Both the position numbers and the translations under genes were made by a program. From positions 8,100,001 through 8,164,000 of the forward strand of contig NC_091864.1 of assembly GCF_019399895.1 (NCBI RefSeq): DNA of 64,000 nt, given 5' to 3'. The stretch is from Cardiocondyla obscurior (Eukaryota > Arthropoda > Insecta > Hymenoptera > Formicidae). Numbering within the stretch: position 1 is the first letter of the stretch; every line of letters starts with the position of its first letter. The notes beneath the pieces are model-generated. The model was given only the letters and a program-made list of their open reading frames with translations. It had not been told where the DNA came from and did not search any database. Below, piece after piece: positions 50,601-61,849 of this stretch.

Positions 50601-53155
50601 GCACAGCTATGTTTATGAATTGCGGGCAAACAGCTTTAATCCGGGCAAGGACTTTCGATAAGCGGCTTTCTCGAAATATCTTTTTGCCACCCTCGTTTGC
50701 GTACGCACGTAACCGACGGCGCAGCTGGTCGCGGTCGCCCGACAAATCGATATCGCCACCGTGCCCGGTCTACGCGTGCACGCGATCGACACGGAGGCGT
50801 TCCGCGTGCACGCGATTCGATAATAAATTATCATCGCATTGAGCGCCGTTGAAATAATTCCCACGTGGCGACGATCTCCGTCCGCGGTTCGCGATAATTC
50901 GGACGACTCGAGGAGAACGACAACGACCCTTACGCGAGTGGCACGGACGATACGCCGCTCTCCCTTTCTCTCTTTATTTCTCTCTCGTGATTCCGCCGCA
51001 ATTTCTAGAGCCGGACATCGCGCCGGTATTTATGCGGATCGTATATGCGATTAGAGTTTAATCCTCGCGTGTGGGGAAAATGTTTCGTGCCGCGTCGCCG
51101 GTGCAACGCGCGCGGGAAGCGTAATATGAAATTTCGTTAGTGGCAATAAAAAGGAGCGTTTACGTCCCGGCTGAATTGGGTCGTTGTTTTGGAATAATGC
51201 CCCATGCGCAAGTCCATAAAAGTCATGTCTACGCGGTCGAATGACGGCGCACAATTGATACGCGGCGTGCACGCGGACATGCATTCGCGGCGCGCGCTGT
51301 CTTTTACGACTTGACAATTCCGAAAAGCTACCGCGGTAATCATCCCTCCACCCCTCCCCCCTCCCGTGATGTAAATATCCGCCTGAAAATCGCCATCGCG
51401 TAAAAGGGAGAGTGGTCACAAACGAAACTCTCCTCGGCCGCTTATAGCTTCCTCCGTTTATCACTCTCCGCAACTTCCGAAAAATTAAAAATTCAACTAC
51501 GTATAAAAGAGAAGCGGGCGCTTTCCATTATACCTCGCGGCGCATTAGATTGAATTATTTCCTTTTTTTTTTTCTCTTCACACTTTCCAGTGCACATTAT
51601 ATATAGATTTCAAGGAACATATATTTTACAAATTTTCTATAAAAATGTGAAAAAGCCAGGTTTAACCGCGCTCTTTCTTTGACAAATTTGCGAAAAATGT
51701 AATATTTTTTTTTAATACGTGACAGCACGACTTTTATATTGTAATTTGTATAAAATATGTTTTACAGTCTCTCTCTCTATCTTTATCTCTCACTCTCATT
51801 AACTTTCACATTAAAATCTTAATTGTAACCTTTCATAATACGCGTTTTAATATCCCAGCAAAAAAGGAACAGTATTCAAATTCGATATTCTTTATGCGCA
51901 TAAAATTAATTCACTATTTGCTCCGCGTTGTATTGTAATATACGGACGCAAACGAGGTCAAATGTAACACTTAATATATTAGATCCTATCGTTAAAGTTA
52001 AAATGCTCTCGCGCCTAAAAGGGAACTAGTTAATCTAATAATGTAGATATGCGCCGGATACCGCATAAATCAGAAAGCGCCGCAGATTTCAGCTCGGAAC
52101 GATACATAATGCAGAGGCGGAACTTCGTTTCGGGATATAACGAGTACCTTCTTCGGTGTCCCGGAAGCCAAATGTCGATGTTCTTTGCCTTCAATTAGTA
52201 CCGCAAGATGGTACACAACTTCGGGAAAGTTTCGCGCGATATAATGCGAGCCGCGAGATAAACCTTCCGCGATGATAAAACCAATGCATGGCGCGGGAAC
52301 ATTTGCGGCTTAGTGCGTGTCTGTCGTTATTTAACTGTCGGCATCGCATGCTGCGACTGAAGAGAGAGACGAGTGCTAATTAAATAAGTTCTTTAGACTT
52401 ATCGAAAAGATAATAGAGACATTATACCGCACGATACCGTATTTTGCGTGTTAATAACGCTTTCTACGCGGATTTCTACTGACACAACTTTAATAAAAAA
52501 AAAAAAAAAAAGGGAGAGAAGTTTATGCTAATTAAGAATTATGATTGAAGTTGAGTAAAAGGGGATATTTAGAATCCATAGTAAAATAAAAATTAGATTA
52601 TTATATTTCTATTTTTCGCACGAGTACATTAATTCTCGACGAGAATTTCTGTTATACACTTAATTTCCCATATCTCCTCTCAGAATGAAATAGCACGTTG
52701 ATAAAATCGATAGGTATATCAAAACCGATATACGGTTATTCTAACTTTGGGAAATATTGTTTCATACTATTTCAAATAAAAGGGCGAAAGCTGATAAATT
52801 TCTTGAAAAATTTCCATCGAATAGATTAAAAAAAAAAAAAAAGAAAAGCGAAATAAAAAAAAAGATATTACGCGATTTTTCGTGCAGCGGCAATTAATAC
52901 GATTTTTTTTTTAACAGCGAGCTCAATTGAAAATTAACTTAAAATAATTTTCGTTAAATTGCACGATTTCAACCCCCGCTTTTATTTTCGTTTCAAACAT
53001 TTCATATACGCTGTGATATCAATAAGATATCCGTGCCACGCTTGATCGAACGACTCGCCCGTTTTTAACGAGGAAACTTTTTATACACATTGCACGCCAC
53101 GGGAATGCATGTACGCCGACGTAACGTCGAAGTAACTTCTGAACAAAGTTAACTT

Positions 53156-53226
53156 CGGAGATATCATAATCACAAAGCACGCAATACTTATCGCCCGAGT
53201 GTATCGGGCGATATCGAGATATCTCC
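53156..53226. repeat. Nested inverted repeats (hairpin within hairpin)
   Basis: An inner perfect 10-bp inverted repeat, TATCGCCCGA (53189-53198) and TCGGGCGATA (53204-53213), has a 5-base loop. An outer perfect 10-bp pair, CGGAGATATC (53156-53165) and GATATCTCCG (53217-53226), surrounds it. Confidence 0.85.
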
Positions 53227-53499
53227 GGACATTCACCAACACGGACGGTCGAGTATAGAAGTCTCTCTTCTCGCGAGGAAGAAACTCGGCGCTAAGAGGA
53301 TCGCTAGATTAAGATAACGTCCATTCTACTGACATTATTAAAGAGTCGAGAAAAAAAAAATTTTGATATCGCGTTGTACTTGTAATCAAACAAGAGCAAA
53401 GTGGCACGAGAGAGATGAAAAAAAAAGTTGAACAAATTGAAAGAAAAAGAAATAAAAAAAAAAGAAAAAAAGGAAGAAGTGAAAAGAGAGAAAAAGACG

Positions 53500-54200
53500 T
53501 TGTTGAGGAAACGTGTACGTGAAAAGTCCGTATCTAAGTATCTGGGATCGCTGAAGAGTCGGGCGAAAATAGCGCGACGGCCGTGGTGAAGAGCGGTGGC
53601 GAGGAAAGGACTGAAAAGGACCCGGTCAGGGACCCCGGGGTGCGCGTATACTGATATCTTGTTTAATTAAGCGAACTCCAAAGCGCGCGGCGTCTTGTCG
53701 TGGTAAGAAGCCGACCCATTGTGAAGCTCAAAGCCTGCAGTAGCCGTTACTCGCCACCGGAGTGTGGAGAGGAGATTCATTCTCCTCCTCTTCGCCCTTC
53801 TCTTCCACTCCTGCTCCTCCGTTCGTGGTCCTTCGACTTTGCGCTAACGAACACCGTAGACGTACGTGTGTACATACGGGCTTTTACGTGTATCGTGTCA
53901 CCTCGTAGATCGCGCGCGTAAAAGAGATAGAAGGAGAGAAAAAGAAAAAAAGAGACAGATCGGAAAGAGAGCACAGACGCGCGTACTTGTGTGAGTACGT
54001 ACGAGCGGAACGAGAAGGAAGGACCAAAAATAAAGCATGGAAAAAAAAAAGAAAAAAAAAACGCCGTTGAGAAGAAGTGAGGCGACGTGTTCCGTCCTAA
54101 TTACGTGCCGCCACCGACTGCATGCTGTTGCCGCGGCTGCTGCCGCTGCGGCATCCACACTGCAGGGCGTCGGAGTCTGCACAGTTAACGAAAGGCGTGG
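53500..54200. other. GC- and purine-rich block, possible leader exon
   Basis: Purine-rich plus-strand sequence with GC-rich patches, and a CTG/GCC-rich patch at 54120-54160 that reads as an Ala run on the minus strand. No splice-supported coding exon could be placed. It may be an untranslated exon or regulatory DNA. Confidence 0.2.
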
Positions 54201-56210
54201 ACACTAACGATTCGAATGCTCCGCGGGGAAAAACGAGGGGAACCCATTTCGATCCAAAGTGTAGGAAGAACGACGGCGGAGGATATAACGACTCTCAGCA
54301 GATGAACGAAATGTGTCCTCGTTTTGCGCGTATCGCGTCATGTATCTGTTGCTCTTCGTCGTCTATCGTAACATCGTCGTTTCAACATTATCAGTCAGAA
54401 AGGTTAGAAATGATACAAAAATTTTATACTGTGTAATTAATTCTTGCTTCAAATTTTATTCGACCTCGGTACATCGCAGATATAAAATTTTTACTTATTC
54501 GTTTATTCACTCATTATTTGTTTAACGCAGCATCAGAAAACTTTAGCACAATCTAATATGCGCCTGCAGTGTTGTTCGAAAAGTCGTCTTTGTCGCGGGA
54601 TCGTATGCGAAGCTAATTAGCGCGGTAATGTAAACGCAGAGACAAGTCAACGAATTCAGATGAATCAAATGCATCGCTAAAATAAAAAAAAAAAGAATTA
54701 AAAAATTCCGTCAAGCACGCGGCGTCGTATGAATGAGATCGCGTACATTTTACATGATTTTAACGAGTCGGTGGTTTCTATTCACGAAACTCGGGCGAGC
54801 GCTTGAAGATGCTACGCGGCCGATTCAAGGCTAGACGGAGAGATACTCCCATTCGCATTCCGTAATCATTATTTTGTGGTCTACGCGGATACATTCGTTA
54901 ATTGAAACAACCGGAGGTCCTCGTCTCGCCAGTGCTCAAACGGAAGAATCACAAAAGCCGTGACATTGTGGCCTTCGTTGGCGCGAGACACGACGACGGT
55001 GAGATGCGGAGGCTTTTCTGCGCGCGAGGGTGACGTTCGAAAGGGTGGCGAGCAAGTGAAAGTTCAAGGGTGACGACACGAGGGTGTCGCGCAACATCGA
55101 TCGCACCTGAAACATCCACCTTTCGCGGTCCGCTCATCCTTCGTTTTCTTTCCTGCGCGGCCCCCACAGGTCTGTCTCTCTTTTCTCGCGGCCGTTCATC
55201 GACCGTCGGCGCAGGTATCCGGGATCCTCTTTTAACGCCCTTCGCACCCCTCGGGCGCAAAATACACGTGCGTCCCTCACACGTGCGACACGCGTTTGCG
55301 TAAGCGCGTGTTCCACGCCGACGCTCCTATACGCGTCTTTACACCAGAACCCGGCGACATCCAATTGTCCCGGGAATTACTGAATGAATAAGTTACACGG
55401 CAACTTTAACGCCGGCTAAAAAGCCCCATCAAGTTTAATTAATTTCTCGTGAAGTCAGTTTCTTGTTGATCCTGCTGAAGGGGCCTTTCGTAATGGGTTC
55501 TTTTCTCGGACTAGTATTAGGGCTTTCACGGTAATTATAATGTACATCGTGTACTAGGTACCGAGACATGAGACGTTAAATAATATATAATTATATAAAG
55601 TACATCGAGAAGTATGCGAATGTCAGAACTTATTGCAGCTACGTATCTTAAATAATTCAATTCAATTTTAATATTTAATTAGTATATCCAGGCAAAGACG
55701 GTACTTCCACCGGGTCGTACTCGATCTCGACATAAGAAATTGGCTACGATGTAAAGCGAGGTCCTTTTGATTCTTCGATCGCTCCGAAATTACAATTAAA
55801 TCGAACAAGACTAGCAGGCAGGTAGCCGGGGGGAAGGGAGGAGGGTGGGATGAGCGAGCGCGAGCCTACGTGCCGCGCGCTAGGTATATTCCCCCACCAT
55901 TCTCACTCCCGCTTTGTCCTTCTCCAGCGGTCGCGCGCGCACACACGTACTACACACTGCACAGCAAGCACGTGTCTCCGTACAGGAAGTAATATTCATT
56001 TGCGTATTGCGTGCAACGAAAACCGCCCGGTACGAGAATTATCTTCTCCTTCTCATTCTCCGTATGAGGAAAGCACGTGTGAGTGTATCTTCTTTCCGTA
56101 AAATAAGTTATATCCTTACGCGTTTGTTTCTACGACGTAATCTTTTTATTTAAGAAGTGTTGCGTGGACTCGTGCAGCTTTAACTAATTATCTGGACTTT
56201 TTGTTTGCAG

Positions 56211-56336
56211 GGACCAGTGCGAGGACGGAGTCGAGACGGCCTGCGAGGAAGCTGATCACTCAGACGGGAGGTCTGGCATTCTGAGAGGAGGAGGAGGTCC
56301 AGGAGGGACATCATGCATCGGCGGAGCAACTCCAAG
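56211..56336 (+). CDS. Candidate 5' exon of an unidentified plus-strand gene
   Basis: A 126-bp exon with strong splice sites. Two readings are possible. (1) An ATG at 56313 with A at -3 starts MHRRSNSK, ending on the donor; spliced to 56916-56953 it continues SPAEFDNSAEADW. (2) Another frame is open through the whole exon (DQCEDGVETACEEADHSDG, then a Gly-rich run and CIGGATP) and continues SHRQNSTTPLKQI in the next exon. No upstream start was found for reading 2. I do not recognise either protein. Non-coding 5' leader is equally possible. Confidence 0.35.
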
Positions 56337-56795
56337 GTAAGTATCACTTGCTCTTTACACGAAAGTAACAGCTATCTCGTTTAGATAATAAATAACTATA
56401 TTTTTAATTATTTAATTTGATTAATTAACTTAGGCGCGTATACATCTTTTTTTTACAGTAAATATTTTTTTAAACATTTTTATAATGAAATCTTATACTT
56501 TTTTGTTGCAGGATCATCGTTTAAAGTGTCGTTAATCGTCGATAATCGAATTAACGAACCACGGTCGGGGTTCGTCGCGAATACCGCAAAAGTAATCGCG
56601 CGTCCGAAATTTATTATATTAATTTTTTAAACGGGAGTGCCGCCAGGGTCGGTCGTATAATTTTAATCAACTATTCGCGCGCGTATTCGGGAGTGTCGCG
56701 AGTGACTTGTGCGCGGAAGGATGACTCGACACGTTCCATCTGAGAGGAGGAGCAGGCTCGGGATGGGCATCCTGCATCGGCGGAGCAACTTTTAG

Positions 56796-56915
56796 GTAAG
56801 CATCAATTTTTTAAATAAAATTTTTATAAAAAAAAAACTTTTACCTTTTTTTTATTAATTTTATTAACTGATACATTGGCATGTCTACATTAATATTTTC
56901 TTTTTTATGTTACAG
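56796..56915 (+). repeat. 120-bp intron-like segment, identical to 20589-20708
   Basis: Second member of the identical pair. The exon-like end before it (CATCGGCGGAGCAACTTTTAG) also matches copy A rather than the nearer exon at 56211-56336, which ends AACTCCAAG. Confidence 0.85.
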
Positions 56916-56953
56916 TCACCGGCAGAATTCGACAACTCCGCTGAAGCAGATTG
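56916..56953 (+). CDS. Candidate small second exon of the same unit
   Basis: A 38-bp segment between TTATGTTACAG and GATTG|GTAAGT. The equivalent in copy A (20709-20744) is 36 bp, because AA is missing, which shifts any reading frame. If coding, it reads SPAEFDNSAEADW or SHRQNSTTPLKQI depending on the frame set by the preceding exon. Confidence 0.35.
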
Positions 56954-57009
56954 GTAAGTCGAATGATTTATTTTTCATAGTTTGTTACTGGAGTCTCTTG
57001 TACCGATAA

Positions 57010-60000
57010 CATGTCGTCGACTATAGATTGTATAAAAATTATTAAAAGTAATTAATATCCTCAATTATAATAACGCGCACAAATTAGGACAATTAAAAAA
57101 ATATTGCACGCAAAGCGTGCGCATAATTTCTTCTAATAAATAACAAAAGTATAATAAATATGAGATAAAATAATAAAACATTATTAATCAATCGTTAAAA
57201 AAAAAAAAGGAAAAAAATTACCCGCGAAACCGTAAAAGAAAAACAACGTTTAAATAATTATTCTTTAACTATTTCTCGATTAACATTTCATCGTCGCGTC
57301 TGCGAATCGTTTAGCTGGTCGCTTGGCGTAAGGTAGAAAGCGAAGCTCGTTCGGCGCGCGGAGATGAAGAAACCATAACGCGGTAGCGAAGTGAATTAGA
57401 CGATGTAACAGAGGTGCCCCGGGTCGCACACTACCGCGGCCAATGAATATGAAACAGTCATTAGCGCGCCAATCCGGAATCACTTAAGTGCGCACAGAGT
57501 ACCAGATCGTAGAGGGAAAACGGGAAGCGCGGGGAGGCGTAGGAAGAAGTGAGAGAGGCGTCGGAGGCTAGGTGCATTGAAATGCATTGCTGCGGGCCGT
57601 CGACGAGGCCACTGTCGAGCCGTATGGAACAGGCGCTCGCGGCGCCTATCCCAGGAATACGATCGTCCCACGAAACGGGAACGCGCACATGAGCCCGGCG
57701 CTCCTGTCCCGGCGATAAGATCGGGCGCGTTTGTCGGCTTTATTGGCCGGTTGCGGGCCACCGATAACGCAAGATTGCATTACGACCATAAAGTCGCGCA
57801 TCTCGCTTGGCGTATCCGCGTAAAGCTCTATCGTCCGCGATGGCGACGCGCTCCCCAGGGCGGTTGGATGCTGGGAACGAAACGCTGGGCCGTGATGACC
57901 GGACAGCGAGAGCGGCTGCAGCGGCACGTACCTACCGGTTAAACAATTTCGCTTTACGATCGAAAAACGTCGCCTTAGGGGGAAGAGCGATCGATTCCTG
58001 AAACGAGGAACGTGCCCCCAGCTAGACGTGTCGCGCGCGCTGGCAAACGAAATAAATCGGGCGATTGTGAACCCGTGAAGCTTGTCGACGGGTGCTAATC
58101 TATCGCAGGACACGGAAGATGAAAAATTTCAACGTGCGCGCAGCTAATTATATAAAATGCCCGAAGAAAACCAATTGAGTGCCCCGCGATCGTACGCGTC
58201 GTGTAACGAACTTCGGTCTTCAATAACCGCAACGTATTTCCGAACGTAAACTTATTTGAGAGACGGGGCACGAAATTCGATTTTATATTTTATTCGGTTA
58301 CGGCACAGTTTAATTCTTTTATCCCGACTATTCCGGATTATTCTTCTCGCACGCCAGGTTTATTTGAACGCTCTCCGCAGCTGCCTCGGACTTTGAAATT
58401 TTCCCGAGGATTTGCTTATGGAAGCGCGTAGGTCGCGGGTCGATCGTGCCCCCGTTCGCTCTTTCCGACCCTCTTTTATCCCGAGGCTAATTCAAACGGG
58501 GGTGGTTCCTCGAGATGCATTACCGGTTAACCCTGGGCTGTCGTAGATCTACTTAACTGCGCCCGTAAGTTTTTCGAACTACCTCGTTGCCGCGGCATCG
58601 CAATGTGCCCGCGGTGTAAAAGCGGTTCGACTTTCGGTCGATACGAGCTCCCTACGTACGCGGATATATCGGAACGTTTCGCAAGTAGAAAGGACTTTGG
58701 CTGTATCGCTTTTAAGCAGGGCAAAAACTCCTCGGATCGAAACGCTGCGAGAAAATCGGCTTAATTGCACGCGCTGTCCGTCGCATTTCCGTACCCTCCG
58801 TAATTAAGAGAATCCGAGAGAGAAAAAAAAAAAAAAAACGAGATACGGATAGAGAGGTAACTGTTCGTTTCGACGATCTGATCTTTACCTCTACCATTTT
58901 CTCTATCGCCCGGACACTTTATATTCGCGGAAAATCAGCTTTAACGAAATTCCGACCGGCTGATATAATTCACGTAGCAGCGTAGCCGTTCGGGCAGGGT
59001 ATAACCGGAGGCACTGCAAGTGCCGGCAGGCACGATGGCCCGGCACCGTGCCGGCGATGTAAATGACGCCGTAATGCACTCAGCCAAGAGAGAGAAAGAG
59101 AGATACACGGTTGACGATACCGTTAGTAAGTAATACGCGCCATCCCGAGTAAAGTAGCCCTTACCGAGAGAACGAGGACGGATGAGAAAAAGGGGCCGAG
59201 TCGAAAGGGACTGAATTATTGTTAAAGGGAGGGACTCGAGGGAGAAGAGATCCGGTATATTTTTTATCTTAATGGCATTACACAGTTCTACGCTTAGCGT
59301 GCGATGGCTCGCCTCGGCTCGTCGCGAATGTATTCCTCTCGCTTCGCGATTACGATGGCGCGGCTATGAAGCTTTCCTACCGTCGTTCACCGGCGAACGA
59401 GGCTTCCCGAAAATAAAACTTAAAATAGGAGAATTATTACGGCGATTCACTTTTAAGAGGATTCATCGAAAGATTCATTGCGGGGGAAACGAAGCCGTGT
59501 TGCGCCACGTGACGCGACTTTTCGAACCACCGCCGTGAGCCATGATGCACGCTCGAAAATTAAATTAGGATGTCTGGTTGCCACCGACGTCGTGCGAACC
59601 CGGTGAGATTGGATTGGCTTACTGGAGGCGAACGTAGGGATATATTTCTCGTGCGTGGCGGAGTCTGCCAAGTTTATCGACATGCATCGTATTACAGTTG
59701 ATGTACTTCGATTACCTCGCTTGTGGCACTTTATTAAAAAAAAAAAATTAAAAAAATAAAAACAGAAAAAAAAAATAAATTAAAACACGCATCCGCATAA
59801 AAGCGAATATCAATTGCGATTTCGTAAAAAGTAAACGGGCGTAAATTTAAATTTAATAAAATTTTTTATTCTATTTTCTTTTTGAAACATCCAATTTAAT
59901 CCTATCTTTATTTGCGGAGCCATTGTCGCAGAGGAAATACTTTCTTAGCAGTAGCTCGGGTCACGGGGTTAACAGCTGACTGTATTTCACGCCCCCATCG

Positions 60001-61840
60001 ACCTTAGTATTAGCATATAAAGCGAGGTGATTCGTCTTATTTACGTTTGGGTACCTTCTTCCGTCGAATGTTTGCAGGCCTCGCCGCGAATAATTATCCT
60101 GTTTAAGAATCTACTTTCTTTGATCGCCGCTGTTATTTTTAAAGAGAGCTTCTAAGGCACTCGCGCATGTTTAAAGCCCAGAGGTCCATTTAGTCGCAAC
60201 TCTTCCATTATAATAATTTTGAGAATACGAAATTACGAGTTCGCGCTAGAGACGATCAAAAGTTACCTTCGAATATCGTTTCATAAAAAATTCGCAAACT
60301 TTAACTAACTGCCGAAATTCATATATACGTATATGCAGCCATATGCAACTACACATACTTCTACTTTTTCCGACTCAATCACCTTGTCTATGAAACTTAT
60401 TAAAAAAAAAAAAAAAAAGAGAACGCACTATTCTCTCCATGCACTGGAAATAGGTTGGAGTAGCTACGAGCTACTTTCGATTCGCTCTAAACCACTTTAA
60501 ATTTACATATCTTTGCCGGCGGCCTTTGTACATCGCGTGCTTACTCATCGAGAGCACGCTATCCATTATAATAAAAAGCGCATCGCTCGTTGTTGTCTTT
60601 CTCCTTTTTGGCGAGAAATCTCACGGTAATATTCGACATCCACGGGAGGTGTAGGAGAAAAAGGCGGACGAGCTTCGAGTGCCGTGTCACAGCCTCCGTG
60701 ATGTATCTCGCGCGTATTTTCGTTAATGCGACCCCGTTCCCCTCGCTACGTAACGACCCGCGGCGCATTTCGATAGCGCGATTTTCAGGGCGACGATGAC
60801 ACCGAGCATGCCGAGTCAATACCGAAAACGCGAATCAGCCGTGCGATAACATCTGTACCGCGTACGGCGGATCGGCGCGAAAGAGATACTTCCGCGTGGA
60901 TGGGATAAAATTTCAGGAATGCTCGACGCGAGTTCTTCAAGCGTCGAGAAAAAAGCGAAGCGCAGTTATTTTCGCAGTAGTTTCGCAAAGATCTCGCGCG
61001 TCTCTCGTGGTATCTCGCGTGTCACGAGTGCTCGTTAAAGAATAAAAGAAGACATCGAGCAAGATAAATGCACCTCCGTTTGCGGTGCAGTTTCCCTTTT
61101 ATATTTAAGGACATTGTTTGCACGTTCGTGCGCCCATCGCGGCATTGAAATTACGCAACGATTAAAGGAAATGTCATCAGAAAATACGCTGTTCGCGCTC
61201 AAGCCCTTCCCTCCTCAAGCCGCGCTCCTTTGTAGAATGTTATCCGATTTGTAGAAGTTACGTGTTAAGCTTGAAACGCAATCTCCTGAAACGTGACCAG
61301 ACTACCAGGTTAGATTTATGTTCACGTCAATCACGAAACGCATATTAATTCTTGCCAGATCCAACATCGGATTTCCCTCTGACAAGCGGCACGACTGAGT
61401 CTTTAATAACGGTTTCGGGAAGTCTTGACGTTGCCTCGCAAACATTTTTTTTTTTTTTACGCTGTCAAAACGTTATTTCTAATACTTTCATAAACGTTTC
61501 CTCTCGAAAGTGGAATTCAGACTACACCTCAATCGCGTTGCATTTATGACGTCCCGTTAAAGATTTTATGACGATCCCGATATCAAGCGCGATAAAAGTA
61601 CGCCGGATCTTTAATCCTGGGAGAGGATATTCCTCCCTACTTTGCTTGAACAATAAAGTTTGATCTCACGACACTTTGCGAGATAAAGTAAAGAACGGTC
61701 GGACGTAACGCGGGGAAGTTTTGCACGTTTCGCGCGGAGTTGTTACTTTCGTAATTAGGGTGGCGTCGCGCGGGGCTCGATCGGCGCGTGCCTCTGATTG
61801 AAAGATAATTAAAAATTTTCACCGCGCTACAAGCGCCCGA
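57010..61840. other. No supportable gene
   Basis: Mixed-composition sequence with a CpG-rich patch at about 57300-58100. Long open frames there overlap on both strands and have no recognisable domains. Confidence 0.5.
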
Positions 61841-61849
61841 AGTATCCGT

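Larger units (their letters stand above)
42000..55670. other. Upstream intron or flank of the SASH1-like gene, no supported exon
   Basis: GC-rich patches at about 42800-43900, 45200-45750 and 51000-51450 have open frames in several registers at once, without splice support. The remainder is AT-rich with homopolymers. The missing 5' exons of the SASH1-like gene may lie here but are too short to call. Confidence 0.45.
55675..57003 (+). other. Copy B of the duplicated, spliced-transcript-like unit
   Basis: Longer counterpart of the unit at 19970-20795. It has the same promoter-like block (55850-56095) and the shared donor-like GTGAGT. Next comes a well-formed exon 56211-56336 (acceptor TTTGTTTGCAG, donor AAG|GTAAGT). 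A second, diverged copy of the end of that exon lies at about 56741-56795. It is followed by the 120-bp intron 56796-56915 and the small exon 56916-56953. It may be the 5' end of a plus-strand gene whose remaining exons lie outside the window or in distant exons not recognised here. Confidence 0.5.

Noticed and set aside
54122..54182. Ala-rich minus-strand peptide (VDAAAAAAAATACS)
   Set aside because: Arises from a short CTG/GCC-rich patch; no start or splice evidence.
57577..58113. Long frames on both strands in a CpG-rich patch
   Set aside because: Mutually overlapping, no domain, Arg-rich composition typical of chance frames in CpG-rich DNA.
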